Shown: piece after piece, positions 42,967 to 43,957 of the stretch
Position numbering within the stretch: the first letter of the stretch is position 1
Layout: each line of letters starts with the position of its first letter
Assembly (NCBI GenBank): GCA_937766455.1
Contig: CALLXD010000055.1
Location: forward strand, 1 to 43,957
Source of the DNA: Vicinamibacterales bacterium
GTDB lineage: Bacteria; Acidobacteriota; Vicinamibacteria; Vicinamibacterales; UBA8438
Length of the DNA: 43,957 nucleotides
Direction: 5' to 3'
Notes under the pieces: model-generated
What the model saw: only the letters and a program-made list of their open reading frames with translations
Told to the model about the DNA's origin: nothing
The model's database searches: none
Position numbers and translations under genes: made by a program

Positions 42967-43957
42967 CTACACGCCGGCCCGAAGGGACGTGACCGGATCT
43001 ACCCGGGTGGCCCGCCGAGCTGGTACGTAGCAGGCGACGAGGGCGGCAAGCAGGAACGCGACGACGACAGCCAGGAAGGTCATCGGGTCTCGGGTCGTGA
43101 TGCCGAACAACAGACTCTCAAGAAACCGGGTTACCCAAACCGCACCAACGAGACCAATCGCCAGCCCCGCTGCAGCGAGGCTCAGTCCTTGCCCGGAGAC
43201 CAGGCGCACGAGGCCTGCCGCGTCGGCTCCGAGCGCAATACGGATCCCCAGTTCCCGTGTTCGCTGTGACACCGCGTACGCGAGCACACCGTAGATACCG
43301 ATCGCGGCCAGCAGCAGGGCCACCACCGCGAGCCCGGCGGCGGCCGTCAGGTAGAAGCGGGCTCGTGCCAGCGAATCGGACTGGAGCTCATCCATCGTGA
43401 CCAGGTTGTCGATGGCCAGATCAGGGTCTATCTGCTTGATCGTATTGCGAATCGAGGCCGCCACGAGGCCCGGACTGCTCGTGGTGCGGACCCCACCGGC
43501 AAGCGTGCGCAGAGGACTGAATCGTGGGTTTGGACTGGGAAACTGCAGATACGAGAAGTACAGCTCAGGCCGCAGGGTGCCGTCGATATCCGCCGAGGCG
43601 GTGTTGCCGACGATTCCAACGATTCTGATCGGCTCTGGCGATCTGAGAATCTCGAATTCAGCGCCGAGTGCTTCGCTGGTCGGAAAGTGCTGTTGCGCAA
43701 AAGACTCGCTCACGACCGCGACTGGGTCTTGTCCGCTCACGTCCCGGTCGGTCAACGCGCGGCCCTGCCGCATGGGGATGCCGAGCCCGCGGAAGAACCC
43801 GGGTGTCACCATACGCGCTGCCACCACCGCCGGTGTGGCCCGTTCACCGTCGATGAGCAATCCCCCGAGTACCATCGCCCGACGCGGTGGGAGGCTATTA
43901 CCGAGCATGACCGCATCAGCCTCTGGTAACGCGGTGAGCGCGGCGTGCAGCCTGGTG
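42967..43957 (-). CDS. ADOP-type MacB/FtsX-like permease, C-terminal part
   Basis: The coding frame runs off the right edge; the last 330 codons are visible, with stop at 42969-42967. The visible part has a MacB periplasmic core segment (MVTPGFFRGLGIPMRQGRAL, VAVVSESFAQQHFP, IRIVGIVGNTASADIDG, PELYFSYLQFP), a linker (IRNTIKQIDPDLAIDNLVTM), and the FtsX domain with three to four helices (FYLTAAAGLAVVALLLAAIG, TRELGIRIALGADAAGLVRL, AAAGLAIGLVGAVW, PMTFLAVVVAFLLAALVACY) ending PARRATRVDPVTSLRAG. This is the typical C terminus of the acidobacterial duplicated orphan permease family (ADOP, MacB-like, without its own ATPase). It supports the phylum call. Confidence 0.9.
   Translation of the reverse strand, partial: TRLHAALTALPEADAVMLGNSLPPRRAMVLGGLLIDGERATPAVVAARMVTPGFFRGLGIPMRQGRALTDRDVSGQDPVAVVSESFAQQHFPTSEALGAEFEILRSPEPIRIVGIVGNTASADIDGTLRPELYFSYLQFPSPNPRFSPLRTLAGGVRTTSSPGLVAASIRNTIKQIDPDLAIDNLVTMDELQSDSLARARFYLTAAAGLAVVALLLAAIGIYGVLAYAVSQRTRELGIRIALGADAAGLVRLVSGQGLSLAAAGLAIGLVGAVWVTRFLESLLFGITTRDPMTFLAVVVAFLLAALVACYVPARRATRVDPVTSLRAGV

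Overview
The window looks like part of a high-GC Acidobacteriota chromosome, probably from the Vicinamibacteria side of the phylum. This is inferred from gene content and no search was run. The evidence is an ADOP-type MacB/FtsX permease at the right edge, DUF1592-type multidomain cytochromes paired with DUF1552 proteins, many twin-arginine or signal-peptide periplasmic enzymes, and strong G/C third-position bias that produces long antisense open frames. I saw no rRNA, tRNA, CRISPR, transposase or phage gene.

Layout. 1-285: start of an acetyl-CoA synthetase on the minus strand, cut by the window edge. 454-3590: a cytosolic subtilase followed by a ComEC-like metallo-beta-lactamase (MBL) protein whose frame is broken twice. 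3613-8247: an NrtR-type NAD regulator (frame broken once), then nadA-nadB-nadC behind a near-consensus promoter. 8382-9815: a secreted DUF3471-like protein and a glyoxalase-II-like hydrolase. 9871-16736: a CxxCH protein, divergent from a three-gene module of DUF1592 cytochrome, DUF1552 protein and secreted ankyrin protein. 16768-24797: a GT39 glycosyltransferase, a three-subunit periplasmic molybdenum aldehyde oxidoreductase (Pao-like), a Tat-exported VOC protein, a Rap1a-like protein and a secreted MBL hydrolase. 25023-30487: a second, paralogous DUF1592/DUF1552/ankyrin module. 30509-38530: a secreted cupin, a PQQ propeller dehydrogenase, a small Cys-containing secreted protein, an NHL propeller protein, a probable selenocysteine redoxin, a universal stress protein, a Tat-exported enolase-superfamily enzyme and a PIG-V-like mannosyltransferase. 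38656-41633: a tight operon of outer-membrane porin, free-standing CuA cupredoxin and di-heme DUF1111 oxidoreductase. 41673-43957: a CaiB/BaiF CoA-transferase and the partial ADOP permease.

How the parts may work together. NAD biosynthesis from aspartate is a self-contained regulated unit. Much of the rest is periplasmic redox: molybdenum and PQQ dehydrogenases that could feed electrons to c-type cytochromes (DUF1592, DUF1111, CxxCH protein) and a soluble copper CuA carrier. The most notable observations are: (i) an in-frame TGA exactly at the first Cys of a redoxin CxxC, followed by a SECIS-like hairpin; (ii) the duplicated DUF1592-DUF1552-ankyrin module; (iii) the porin-CuA-di-heme operon; (iv) the subtilase-MBL pair.

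Quality caution. Five frame breaks in four genes (about 3115, 3533, 3964, 39241 and 41299) are all repaired by removing one base, mostly in short homopolymers. This looks more like insertion-type sequencing error than decay, and I annotate those genes as single repaired units.
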